Origin: Pseudomonas sp. UBA5706
Lineage (GTDB): Bacteria > Pseudomonadota > Gammaproteobacteria > Pseudomonadales > Pseudomonadaceae
Assembly: GCF_002419965.1 (NCBI RefSeq)
Contig: NZ_DIHC01000053.1
Span: 17,048 to 81,047, forward strand
DNA length: 64,000 bases
Reading direction: 5' to 3'
The stretch's first letter is position 1; the number at the start of each line of letters is the position of its first letter. Positions 56,290-64,000 of the stretch are shown here, piece by piece. Both the position numbers and the translations under genes were made by a program. The notes beneath the pieces are model-generated. The model had not been told where the DNA came from and did no database searches. It saw only the letters and a program-made list of their open reading frames with translations.

Positions 56290-57056
56290 ATTCACAGCAA
56301 TCGATCCACCGCGTCAGCCACGAAATCAAACGTCGCAAGCTGCAGGTGTTGCGTGTCAGCGACGTTACCCCACGCATGCGCCGTGTGACATTGCACGGTC
56401 CTGAACTGGCCGGATTTATCAGCCTGGGCACCGATGACCACGTGAAACTGCTGTTCGCCACGACGCCAGAGGAGCAGGCCGCGCTGGACAACTTCGTGCC
56501 CGGCCCAAACGCCGAAGGCCCTCGACCGGCGATGCGCGACTACACCCCGCGCCGCTATGACGCCGAATCGGGCGAGCTGGATATCGACTTCGTGCTGCAC
56601 GGCGATGGCCCGGCCGCGACCTGGGCCGCGCAGGCTCAAGCCGGGCAGTTCCTGCATATTGCCGGGCCACGCGGTTCGATGATCGTGCCGGACATGTTCG
56701 ACAGCTACCTGCTGATCGGCGACGAAACCGCCCTGCCCGCCATCGCTCGCCGTCTGGAGGAGTTGCCAGGCAATCGTCGTGCGTTGGTCGTCGTTGAGAT
56801 CGGGGATGAGGCCGAGCGCCAGGCGCTGATCAGCAAGGCACAGGTTCAAGTGATCTGGGTGGTCCGAGGCGAGCAGGATCTGCTGGACGTAACCCGCCAG
56901 CTGACACTGCCCGAGGGCAATCTTTATGCGTGGGTGGCGACTGAATCGGCACTCTCGCGCAAGGTTCGCAGGGTGCTGCTCGATGAGCTCAAGCTCGATG
57001 AAGCCCAGGTCAAGGCAGCCGGATATTGGCGCCTGGACGGCACGGACGAGGAGTAA
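56286..57056 (+). CDS. Siderophore-interacting ferric reductase, NfeF/ViuB-like
   Basis: A cytoplasmic FAD-dependent ferric-chelate reductase of 256 residues. The flavin-binding motif RDYTPRRYDAESGELDIDFVLHG and GPRGSM are present, with the NAD(P)H-like C-terminal domain (LLIGDETALPAIARRLEELP). It would release iron from siderophores after uptake. Coupled to the His-rich PadR regulator by a 4-base overlap. Confidence 0.92.
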   Translation: MNSQQSIHRVSHEIKRRKLQVLRVSDVTPRMRRVTLHGPELAGFISLGTDDHVKLLFATTPEEQAALDNFVPGPNAEGPRPAMRDYTPRRYDAESGELDIDFVLHGDGPAATWAAQAQAGQFLHIAGPRGSMIVPDMFDSYLLIGDETALPAIARRLEELPGNRRALVVVEIGDEAERQALISKAQVQVIWVVRGEQDLLDVTRQLTLPEGNLYAWVATESALSRKVRRVLLDELKLDEAQVKAAGYWRLDGTDEE

Positions 57057-57074
57057 CCGTCAACCGCGACCCAT

Positions 57075-57109
57075 CGTTAGCAGAACACCGCTTGGCCGTT
57101 CTGCTAACG
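57075..57109. terminator. Hairpin between convergent nfeF-like and Pr6Pr genes
   Basis: Perfect 12-base stem CGTTAGCAGAAC/GTTCTGCTAACG with an 11-base loop; no T-run. Placed to end both convergent units. Confidence 0.6.
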
Positions 57110-57130
57110 GAGGTGCCAGCGCCAGGAGAT

Positions 57131-57787
57131 TCAGGTCTTCGAGCCGCGCAATCGATCAATCAATATAACCACCAGCCCGATCCCCACAAACCCCGCCAGC
57201 ACTCCGAATGCGTTGATCAACGCGCCTTGGACCCCGAGCGTGCCGATATCCAGAAACGGATACAGGTAATCGCCAAACACATGCCCGCGCAACAGCAGCC
57301 AGAGGAAGTAAAGCACCGGGTACAGCATCCAGGCCAGAAGATGCCTGAGACCAAGCACGCCCTTGGGTACGAACAGCCACCAGTAGCCGAAAAACAGCAG
57401 CGGCATGACGTCGTGGAGCAGCTCATCGGCAAGCAGTTGCCAGCCTTGCGGGCTCCACAGAGGCCGCAGCAGCAGGTTATAGGCAATACCGACCAGCAGG
57501 ATGCTGGTGGTGATCCCGGCGCAGACCACAGGTGATCTGAAAAACCGATGGCCTGCCGAACGGCGCTCAGTGAGCGCGCAGCTCAGTGCCACGGCCACCA
57601 GGGTGTTGGTGACCACCGTGAAGAAGCTGAAAAACCGCACCAGCCCGCCCACCACGCTGGCCTGATCGGCCCACCGTCCCCAGAGAATCAGGTACAGCTG
57701 CAGCGCCAAAGCGAACCAGCCAAGCAGCGCGCCGACGGTCGCATAGCGCTGCTGGCCGGGGGTCAGTTGCTGCGATGGGCTAAGCAT
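57131..57787 (-). CDS. Pr6Pr-family integral membrane protein
   Basis: A 218-residue protein with about six membrane segments, including GALLGWFALALQLYLILWG, FFSFFTVVTNTLVAVALSC and HDVMPLLFFGYWWLFVPKG. The layout matches the Pr6Pr (FAR-17a/AIG1-like) family, for which no bacterial function is established. Single gene. Confidence 0.8.
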   Translation of the reverse strand: MLSPSQQLTPGQQRYATVGALLGWFALALQLYLILWGRWADQASVVGGLVRFFSFFTVVTNTLVAVALSCALTERRSAGHRFFRSPVVCAGITTSILLVGIAYNLLLRPLWSPQGWQLLADELLHDVMPLLFFGYWWLFVPKGVLGLRHLLAWMLYPVLYFLWLLLRGHVFGDYLYPFLDIGTLGVQGALINAFGVLAGFVGIGLVVILIDRLRGSKT

Positions 57788-57824
57788 TGCAGTGGATCCT
57801 TGATCACGTTTAAAGGCGGCTCGA

Positions 57825-58052
57825 TCACCAGCGCTTGGTGCGGGCGAGCTTGACGTACAACGCTTCGACCTTCTCCCGCGCCCAAGGGGTCTTGCGCAGG
57901 AAAGTCAGGCTGGACTTGATGCTCGGGTCGCTTTTGAAGCAGCGAATGTCAATGCGCTCCGCCAGCCCCGACCACTCGTAGTGCTCGACCAGCGCGTTGA
58001 GGATCTGCTCCAGCGTCACGCCATGCAGCGGGTTGTTGTTGGGTGTGGTCAT
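57825..58052 (-). CDS. VF530-family DNA-binding-like protein (DUF2132)
   Basis: A 75-residue basic protein with the family pattern LHGVTLEQILNALVEHYEW and the conserved CFKSDPSIKSSLTFLRKTPWAR. The family has a solved fold but no firm role. It is a single gene 37 bases upstream of the Pr6Pr gene on the same strand. Confidence 0.9.
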   Translation of the reverse strand: MTTPNNNPLHGVTLEQILNALVEHYEWSGLAERIDIRCFKSDPSIKSSLTFLRKTPWAREKVEALYVKLARTKRW

Positions 58053-58234
58053 GCCAGGCCTTTGCTTCTGATGAAGGGACGTTCTCGCGAGGTGCGCACC
58101 ATAGCGGAGCGGCGAATGGGTGTGAAGGGTTCAGCCTACAGACGGCCCCATCCTGCAGCGATCCGGGCTTCGTCAAAGCCTGCTGATCCATTAGGCCCGA
58201 CGCGGTTGAACTCCAAAATGATTGCATTTTTATT

Positions 58235-58247
58235 GTTATGTTATAAC
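58235..58247 (+). promoter_or_regulatory. Zur-like box upstream of the ZnuD-like receptor
   Basis: GTTATGTTATAAC matches GTTATA-N2-ATAAC at 10 of the 11 fixed bases. It lies about 50-60 bases before the receptor start, in an AT-rich promoter stretch. Confidence 0.75.
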
Positions 58248-58295
58248 ACTAACAAGCTAAACCTTTGAGTCTTACCCTGCCAAGGAAAATGCTGC

Positions 58296-60326
58296 ATGTC
58301 CCGTCCATCCAAATCCCGAGTCCGGCGCCTGACGCCGCTGGCCGCTGCCTTGCTGATCGCTTCCCCCGCTCACGCCATCGAACTCGAACAACAAACCATT
58401 ACTGCCAACCCGCTGGGCAGCGACCAGTTAGCGTCGCCCAGCACGGTGCTGAGCGGTGATGACCTGACGCTGCAGCAAAAAGGCAGCCTGGGTGAAACCT
58501 TGAATAAGCAGCCGGGCGTGTCCTCTTCGTATTTCGGGCCGGGCGCCAGCCGACCGATCATTCGCGGTCTGGATGGCGATCGCATTCGCCTGCTGCGCAA
58601 TGGCGTGGGCGCGCTGGATGCTTCGGCGCTTTCTTACGATCACGCGGTGCCGCTGGATCCGGTCAATGTCGACCGCATCGAGATCGTCCGTGGCCCAGCA
58701 GCCCTGCTCTACGGCGGCAGCGCTATTGGTGGTGCGGTCAACACCTTTGACAACCGCATCCCGACCGAGGCCGTCGAGGGCATCCACGGCGCTGGAGAAC
58801 TGCGCTACGGCGGTGCTGACACAACGCGCAGCAGCGCAGGCAAGCTGGAAGCGGGTGACGGCACGTTTGCCTTGCACCTGGACGCCAACGCCCGCGAATT
58901 TAATGACCTGAAAATCCCCGGCTACGCTCGCACCGCCGACCAACGCGCCCGCGATCCGGACGGCGACGACAGGAAACATCGCCTGGGCAACAGTGACGGA
59001 CGCCAAGACGGCGGCGCCCTTGGCGGTTCGCACACTTGGGAAGACGGCTACGCCGGGCTTTCCTACAGCCGCTACGATGCCAATTACGGATCACCCGCCG
59101 AGCAAGGCGTGCGCACCCGCATGAAGCAGGATCACTACGCCTTCGCATCGCAAATCCGCAATCTCCCTGGCCCGTTCAGCTCGGTGAAACTCGACGCCGG
59201 GTACACCGAATACAAGCACATGGAAATCGAGGACGGCGAAGTCGGCACCACTTTCAAGAACAAGGGTTACGAGGCACGCGTCGAAGCGCGTCACCAGCCC
59301 GTCGGGCCGCTCAATGGGGTGATGGGCGCACAGGTCATGCGCAGCGAATTCTCGGCGCTGGGGGAAGAAGCTTTTGTGCCGCAGACCGATACCGACGCAG
59401 GGGCGCTGTTCATTCTTGAAGAGTTGCAGGCAACCGACCTATTGAAACTGAGCCTGGGCGCTCGTCTGGAGCACACCACTGTCGACCCGGACGGCAAAGG
59501 CAACCTACGCTTCGCCAACGCCGATCGCGCCAACAGCTTCACGGCGGGGAGCCTGTCATCGGGCGTGGTCTACACGCTGACCCCGATCTGGTCCCTCGCC
59601 GCGACACTCGGCTACACCGAGCGCGCGCCAACGTTTTATGAGCTTTACGCCAACGGCGCCCATGTGGCCACCGGGACGTACGAGGTGGGTAATGCGAGCC
59701 TGTCGAAAGAAAAAGCCGTTTCAAGCGATCTGGCGCTGCGCTTCGACAATGGCACGCACAAGGGCAGTCTCGGGGTGTTCTACAGCCACTTTTCCAATTA
59801 CATCGGGCTGCTGGGAAGCGGTCGCACGCTTAATGACGACGCCGAGGAAGACCCGGACGGCATCCCCGAATACACCTACTCCGGCGTGCGCGCGCGCTTT
59901 GCAGGTTTCGAGGCGCAGGACCACTGGAAACTGGGCGAAAGTCGCTACGGGAAACTTGCACTGGAGCTGTCGGGCGATTACACCCATGCCACCAATCTCG
60001 ACACCCGAGAGGCCCTGCCGCGCATTGCCCCGTTGCGCATGAACAGCGGGCTGCTGTGGGAGTTGGACAAATGGCAGGCGCGAATCGACGTTGAGCATGC
60101 CGCGTCCCAAGGACGCGTACCGGACAACGAAACCGGCACCCATGGCTATACCACGCTGGGCGCCAGTGCCGGCTACACATTCGACCTTGGCGGCAGCCAG
60201 TGGTTGGCGTTCGTCAACGGTGAGAATCTGACCAACCAAACCGTACGCTATGCCAGTTCGATTCTGCGCGACATCGCTCCGGCTCAAGGTCGCAGCATCG
60301 AAGTAGGGTTGCGGACGACGTTTTGA
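58296..60326 (+). CDS. znuD: TonB-dependent receptor, ZnuD-like
   Basis: An outer-membrane receptor of 676 residues for scarce zinc. Signal peptide of about 27 residues (LAAALLIASPAHA), then the plug domain with RPIIRGLDGDRIRLLRNGVG and DRIEIVRGPAALLYG, then a 22-strand-type barrel ending in phenylalanine (VGLRTTF). A charged loop DPDGDDRKHRLG could bind metal. The assignment rests on family resemblance plus the Zur-like box before it. Confidence 0.85.
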   Translation: MSRPSKSRVRRLTPLAAALLIASPAHAIELEQQTITANPLGSDQLASPSTVLSGDDLTLQQKGSLGETLNKQPGVSSSYFGPGASRPIIRGLDGDRIRLLRNGVGALDASALSYDHAVPLDPVNVDRIEIVRGPAALLYGGSAIGGAVNTFDNRIPTEAVEGIHGAGELRYGGADTTRSSAGKLEAGDGTFALHLDANAREFNDLKIPGYARTADQRARDPDGDDRKHRLGNSDGRQDGGALGGSHTWEDGYAGLSYSRYDANYGSPAEQGVRTRMKQDHYAFASQIRNLPGPFSSVKLDAGYTEYKHMEIEDGEVGTTFKNKGYEARVEARHQPVGPLNGVMGAQVMRSEFSALGEEAFVPQTDTDAGALFILEELQATDLLKLSLGARLEHTTVDPDGKGNLRFANADRANSFTAGSLSSGVVYTLTPIWSLAATLGYTERAPTFYELYANGAHVATGTYEVGNASLSKEKAVSSDLALRFDNGTHKGSLGVFYSHFSNYIGLLGSGRTLNDDAEEDPDGIPEYTYSGVRARFAGFEAQDHWKLGESRYGKLALELSGDYTHATNLDTREALPRIAPLRMNSGLLWELDKWQARIDVEHAASQGRVPDNETGTHGYTTLGASAGYTFDLGGSQWLAFVNGENLTNQTVRYASSILRDIAPAQGRSIEVGLRTTF

Positions 60327-60387
60327 CGTTGACGCTCTAAACACTCCAAGGTCCGACTGCCGCGAGTACGCGCGCGACTTGGCGAAA

Positions 60388-60409
60388 GTGGCATTCTCGG
60401 GAATGCCAC
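60388..60409 (+). terminator. Hairpin after the ZnuD-like gene
   Basis: Perfect 9-base stem GTGGCATTC/GAATGCCAC with a TCGG tetraloop, 62 bases after the stop. No T-run. Confidence 0.5.
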
Positions 60410-60569
60410 CGCCGAAGAATTGCGCAGCCATAACGTTTATCGAGTCTCGTAAGTCCACCCAAAAACTTATCCCGCCCCTACAACACTTCAACATTTATCT
60501 GTGCATAACCTGCAATGATTGACGTCCGCCTTCCCGATCAAAACTGAATCTTTTCCTTATAAACATTAA

Positions 60570-60585
60570 GGGATAGCGCTATCCC
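60570..60585 (+). promoter_or_regulatory. Perfect 16-base palindrome upstream of gcd
   Basis: GGGATAGCGCTATCCC. The core TAGCGCT recalls the operator described for the gluconate regulator GntR in P. aeruginosa, so it may tie gcd to gluconate. Distance to gcd is about 480 bases, which implies a distal promoter. Confidence 0.5.
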
Positions 60586-61065
60586 GCGCGCTCATCACTA
60601 TTACCAACGCCGCAACTGTTCATCTCGCTTTTTCGTCTTTTTAAAAAATAGTTAGGGTCCTATCATCGTCGCCTTAAACGTCTAACCGTTTAATCCGTTA
60701 CTAAGTTAGATCCTTGCTGCCGTTTTCAGGCCTGCCAGATCAGGCCAACGACGTCGGCGATTCAACGACCCGGCGTTGGTGCAGGACACCGATTGCAACA
60801 GCCGAGCTGAACTACGGTGTGCACCTCGTCCATTGGCTCAGGGTACGTCCCAACCGGCCAGTCATCCGTCATCGGGGCGGCGTGAAGCAGGTTAGCCACG
60901 CGCAGGTGCCAGCGTGGAGCGCCAACCTTCGATCTGATCGACTTATTTAACCTTTCTGTATCGCGTTTCCGGAACTAGCGTTCATCAAGCGGATTCAAAC
61001 GGTTCGAGTCGACAAAGCGAAAACAACAAAGCGTCAACCACTTAATCGTTACGGAGTACGACACT

Positions 61066-63486
61066 ATGAGCACTGACGGTGCTTTCGGTAAGGGTCGCCT
61101 GCTGCCGAGCTTGCTCGGGCTGGTGATTCTGGTCATGGGCCTGGCCTTATTGGCTGGGGGTTTCAAACTGCTGACACTGGGCGGGTCGTTGTATTACCTG
61201 CTGGCCGGCATCGGCTTCGCCATCACTGGCGTGTTGCTGATCCTGGGTCGCCGTTCGGCCTTGGGTGTGTTTGCGCTGGTGCTGTTCGCAAGCACGGTCT
61301 GGGCGTTGTGGGAAGTCGGCCTGGACTGGTGGCAGTTGGTACCCCGTCTGTCGCTGTGGTTCGTACTGGGTATCGTCATGCTACTGCCATGGTTCCGTCG
61401 CCCTGTGCTGCGCGGCCAGCCTGGCGGTCTGCCGACCGTTGCGCTGAGCATTGCGGTGGTGCTCGCCGGCCTGACCGCGATTGCCAGCCAGTTCACCAGC
61501 CCTGGGGAAATCAAAGGCACGCTGGATCGCGATGACGCGGGCGTGGCTTATGATCCTCAACCGATGCCTGACGGCGAATGGCAAGCCTATGGTCGCTCCG
61601 AGCATGGCAATCGCTACTCGCCGCTCAAGCAGATCACGCCGCAAAACGTCGGCAAGCTGCAGGAGGCCTGGCGCATCCGCACCGGCGATCTGCCGACCGC
61701 CGAAGACCCGGTCGAGCTGACCAACGAGAACACCCCGCTGAAGGTCAACGGCATGATTTACGCCTGTACCCCTCACAGCAAGGTGCTCGCGCTGGATCCT
61801 GATACCGGCAAGACAATCTGGTCGTATGACCCGCAAATCTCCAAGGAAGGCGCCAAGAACTTCACCGGTTGGGCGCACATGACCTGCCGTGGGGTTTCGT
61901 ACTACGACGAGGCGACCTACGCCAAATCCGATGTAGGCGCACCGGCTGCCGCACTGTCGGCTGCTGGCACTGCCATCGCCACCTCTTGCCCGCGTCGGCT
62001 GTACCTGCCGACGGCCGATGCGCGTTTGATCGCGTTGAACGCCGACACCGGTAAGGCCTGCGAAGACTTCGCCAACAAAGGCGCGATCGACCTGCGTGCC
62101 AATATCGGACCGTTCACCGCAGGCGGCTACTATTCCACCTCGCCGGCGGCGATCACACGCAACCTGATCATTATCGGTGGCCACGTCACCGATAACGAAT
62201 CGACCAACGAGCCGTCCGGGGTGATTCGCGCCTATGACGTTCACGACGGTCATCTGGTATGGAACTGGGACGCGAATAACCCGGACGCTACGGCGCCCAT
62301 CGCAGCCGACCAGTTCTACTCGCGTAACGCGCCGAACATGTGGTCGCTGGCCAGCGTCGATGAGAAGCTGGGCCTGGTGTTCCTGCCTCTGGGCAACCAG
62401 ATGCCTGACCAATACGGCGGCGACCGTACTCCTGGCGCCGAGAAATTCAGCGCGGGTCTGGTGGCATTGGACGTGAACACCGGCAAGGTCCGCTGGAACT
62501 ATCAATTCACTCACCATGACCTGTGGGACATGGACGTACCAAGCCAGCCAACGCTGGTCAACCTGAAAACCAAGGACGGCGTGAAGCCGGCCGTGATTCA
62601 GCCAACCAAGCAAGGCAGCCTGTACGTGCTGGACCGTCGCGACGGTACGCCGATCGTGCCGATTGACGAAGTACCTGCACCCACTGGTGCGGCGCAAGGT
62701 GACCACACCTCGCCGACTCAGGCACGTTCGCAACTGAACATGCTGCCTCCCAAACTGACCGAAAAAGCCATGTGGGGCGCCACCGCGTTCGACCAGATGC
62801 TGTGCCGTATCCAGTTCAAGGAGCTGCGTTACGAAGGTCAGTACACGCCTCCGTCCGAACAGGGCAGCATCGTCTATCCGGGCAACGTCGGCGTGTTCAA
62901 CTGGGGCGCCGTGTCGGTCGATCCGGTGCGTCAACTGCTGTTCACCAGCCCGAACTACATGGCCTTCGTGTCCAAGCTGGTGCCACGCGCCAAAGTGGAC
63001 GCCGACAGCAAGCGTGAAAGCGAAACCAGTGGCGTGCAGCCAAACACCGGCGCGCCCTATGCCGTGATCATGCACCCGTTGATGTCGCAGATCGGCATGC
63101 CTTGCCAAGCGCCTTCGTGGGGTAACGTGGCCGCTGTCGACCTGACCACCAACCAGGTGGTGTGGAAGCACAAGAACGGTACCAGTCGTGATAACACGCC
63201 GGTGCCAATCGGTCTGCCGGTAGGTGTACCGAGCATGGGCGGTTCGATGGTGACCGCAGGTGGCGTTGGCTTCCTGGCCGGCACGCTGGACCAGTATCTG
63301 CGGGCCTATGACGTGAAGACCGGCAAGGAGCTGTTCGCGGGTCGTCTGCCGGCTGGGGGACAGGCAACACCGATGACCTATACCGGCAAGGACGGCAAGC
63401 AGTACGTGCTAATCGTCGCGGGCGGCCATGGTTCGCTGGGGACCCGCATGGGGGACTACATCATTGCCTACAAACTGCCGGAGTGA
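61066..63486 (+). CDS. gcd: Membrane-bound PQQ glucose dehydrogenase
   Basis: Oxidises glucose to gluconate in the periplasm and passes electrons to ubiquinone. 806 residues. Five membrane segments in the first 140 residues, then an eight-bladed quinoprotein propeller. Typical sequences: GEWQAYGRSEHGNRYSPLKQI, GWAHMTCRGVSYYD, and FLPLGNQMPDQYGGDRTPG. ATG 61066 has GGAG 9 bases upstream. Single gene with a strong terminator at 63528. Confidence 0.97.
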   Translation: MSTDGAFGKGRLLPSLLGLVILVMGLALLAGGFKLLTLGGSLYYLLAGIGFAITGVLLILGRRSALGVFALVLFASTVWALWEVGLDWWQLVPRLSLWFVLGIVMLLPWFRRPVLRGQPGGLPTVALSIAVVLAGLTAIASQFTSPGEIKGTLDRDDAGVAYDPQPMPDGEWQAYGRSEHGNRYSPLKQITPQNVGKLQEAWRIRTGDLPTAEDPVELTNENTPLKVNGMIYACTPHSKVLALDPDTGKTIWSYDPQISKEGAKNFTGWAHMTCRGVSYYDEATYAKSDVGAPAAALSAAGTAIATSCPRRLYLPTADARLIALNADTGKACEDFANKGAIDLRANIGPFTAGGYYSTSPAAITRNLIIIGGHVTDNESTNEPSGVIRAYDVHDGHLVWNWDANNPDATAPIAADQFYSRNAPNMWSLASVDEKLGLVFLPLGNQMPDQYGGDRTPGAEKFSAGLVALDVNTGKVRWNYQFTHHDLWDMDVPSQPTLVNLKTKDGVKPAVIQPTKQGSLYVLDRRDGTPIVPIDEVPAPTGAAQGDHTSPTQARSQLNMLPPKLTEKAMWGATAFDQMLCRIQFKELRYEGQYTPPSEQGSIVYPGNVGVFNWGAVSVDPVRQLLFTSPNYMAFVSKLVPRAKVDADSKRESETSGVQPNTGAPYAVIMHPLMSQIGMPCQAPSWGNVAAVDLTTNQVVWKHKNGTSRDNTPVPIGLPVGVPSMGGSMVTAGGVGFLAGTLDQYLRAYDVKTGKELFAGRLPAGGQATPMTYTGKDGKQYVLIVAGGHGSLGTRMGDYIIAYKLPE

Positions 63487-63527
63487 TTTGGCCTGTCAGG
63501 CTTGAATCTAAGGTAGTGCGGTAAAAC

Positions 63528-63561
63528 AAAAGGCAGTCATCGCGAGGTGACTGCCTTTTTT
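63528..63561 (+). terminator. Terminator of gcd
   Basis: AAAAGGCAGTCA/TGACTGCCTTTTTT hairpin with an 8-base loop, about 40 bases after the stop. Confidence 0.9.
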
Positions 63562-63667
63562 GTGGTCGGTGGTTTTTTGTAAAGACCTCGGCTGTGTGTA
63601 TCCGTTGCCTGCATTGACGCAGACATCGGTTCCGCTCCGACAGCGGGCCCTTTTTACAAAGGTAGAA

Positions 63668-63894
63668 CGCCACACGGCTTTTGATTCTGCCCGCAGGGCG
63701 TAGGGGCGTATCGACTTAGTCATCAGACCATGAGCGAGCGCCAGGCAGGCAGATCGCCACATGGCTTTTGATCCTGCCCGCAGGGCGTTGGGGGCGTATC
63801 GACTTAGTCATCAGACCATGAACCATGAGCGAGCGCCAGGCAGGCAGACCGCCACATGGCTTTTGATTCTGCCGAAGGCGTAGGAGCGTCGATT
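63668..63894. repeat. Tandem repeat, 2.5 units of about 87-95 bases
   Basis: Unit 1 is 63668-63754 (87 bases), unit 2 is 63755-63849 (95 bases) and a partial unit 3 runs from 63850. Each unit starts CGCCACA(C/T)GGCTTTTGAT. Unit 2 differs from unit 1 mainly by a 7-base duplication (ACCATGA doubled) and a few substitutions. No gene is supported in it. Confidence 0.85.
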
Positions 63895-63970
63895 GCCCGC
63901 GATCTGGCGCGAAGCGGCAGTAAAACCCGCCACCTCGTTTGTGCCAGACACACCGCATTCTCAGACGAGG

Positions 63971-64000
63971 CTGCCGGTTCCCGGCAGATCGTCAGCAAGC
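63971..64000 (-). repeat. Dispersed intergenic repeat, copy 2
   Basis: Reverse complement matches 30859-30888 at 29 of 30 bases. It runs to the window edge, so its full length is not seen. Between it and the tandem repeat lies GCGGCAGTAAAACCCGCC, resembling sequence that follows copy 1. Confidence 0.75.

Larger units (their letters stand above)
60327..61065. other. Long control region before gcd
   Basis: About 740 bases without a gene. It holds a hairpin just after znuD (60388-60409), a perfect palindrome at 60570-60585 and AT-rich promoter-like sequence at 60630-60710. The rest, 60711-61040, shows nothing that I can name. A leader RNA is possible. Confidence 0.6.

Noticed and set aside
61381..63171. 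596-codon open frame on the minus strand
   Set aside because: Antisense to gcd. Long shadow frame of GC-rich coding DNA.
63668..63894. CRISPR-like array
   Set aside because: Units are 87-95 bases and identical throughout, with no unique spacers between short repeats.
63461..63998. Several short minus-strand frames near the window end
   Set aside because: They read through the tandem repeat and repeat each other (for example WRSACLALAHG). They follow from the repeat, not from a gene.

Overview
The window comes from a gammaproteobacterium of the genus Pseudomonas. The blocks argG-motY-pyrC-rnt, bfd-bfr-grxD, argF plus an ABC ATPase, glpK-glpR-glpD, the aat/aau acidic amino acid locus and gcd, together with codon choice, GC-rich coding DNA and REP-like hairpins between genes, all fit a fluorescent Pseudomonas. 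The order glp - aat/aau - gcd recalls the syringae/fluorescens side of the genus. That placement rests on memory of gene order, not on a search. Almost all of the window is core chromosome; no prophage, insertion sequence, CRISPR array, rRNA or tRNA was seen.

Region 1 (1-16.2 kb): the tail of an upstream gene, nth, a small acidic protein, an orphan BvgA-like response regulator, an AT-rich 1.2-kb gap leading to an unrecognised protein with two helix-turn-helix-like segments, argG, motY, pyrC-rnt, the iron-storage pair bfd and bfr, monothiol glutaredoxin, a molybdopterin oxidoreductase, argF overlapping an ABC ATPase, a PhzF-like protein and YbaK. Region 2 (16.3-20.8 kb): glycerol catabolism (glpK, glpR, glpD) with GlpR-like operators before glpK and glpD, and no glpF. 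Region 3 (20.8-25.2 kb): a 1453-residue protein with leucine-rich repeats and a C-terminal NEL ubiquitin-ligase domain of the IpaH/SspH type, the most striking accessory gene.

Region 4 (25.3-32.7 kb): the Asp/Glu ABC transporter aatJQMP with its two-component system aauSR. A perfect TTCGG-N4-CCGAA site and a good sigma-54 promoter lie upstream of aatJ. A remnant of another sigma-54 activator follows aauR. Region 5 (32.8-37.1 kb): a four-gene overlapping operon (GntR regulator, ADP-ribosylglycohydrolase, NCS1 permease, PfkB kinase) that parallels E. coli yegTUVW and looks like an uncharacterised nucleoside salvage system. Region 6 (37.3-43.9 kb): a DsbA-type oxidoreductase, divergent metE/metR, a Nudix hydrolase overlapping a D-Ala-D-Ala ligase, and a zinc-free ribosomal protein L31 with a Zur-like box.

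Region 7 (44-52.1 kb): an APC permease, a carbon-nitrogen hydrolase and a divergent LuxR regulator; a GtrA/GtrB/GT39-like lipid-linked sugar transfer cassette; and an OpgC-like acyltransferase. Region 8 (52.4-64 kb): a large class A penicillin-binding protein, an NfeR/NfeF-like metal-responsive regulator with ferric reductase, a Pr6Pr membrane protein, a VF530-family protein, a ZnuD-like TonB receptor with a Zur-like box, membrane glucose dehydrogenase gcd, and a tandem/dispersed repeat region at the window end. Metal homeostasis (Fur-, Zur- and NfeR-like sites) and carbon/nitrogen uptake recur across the window.
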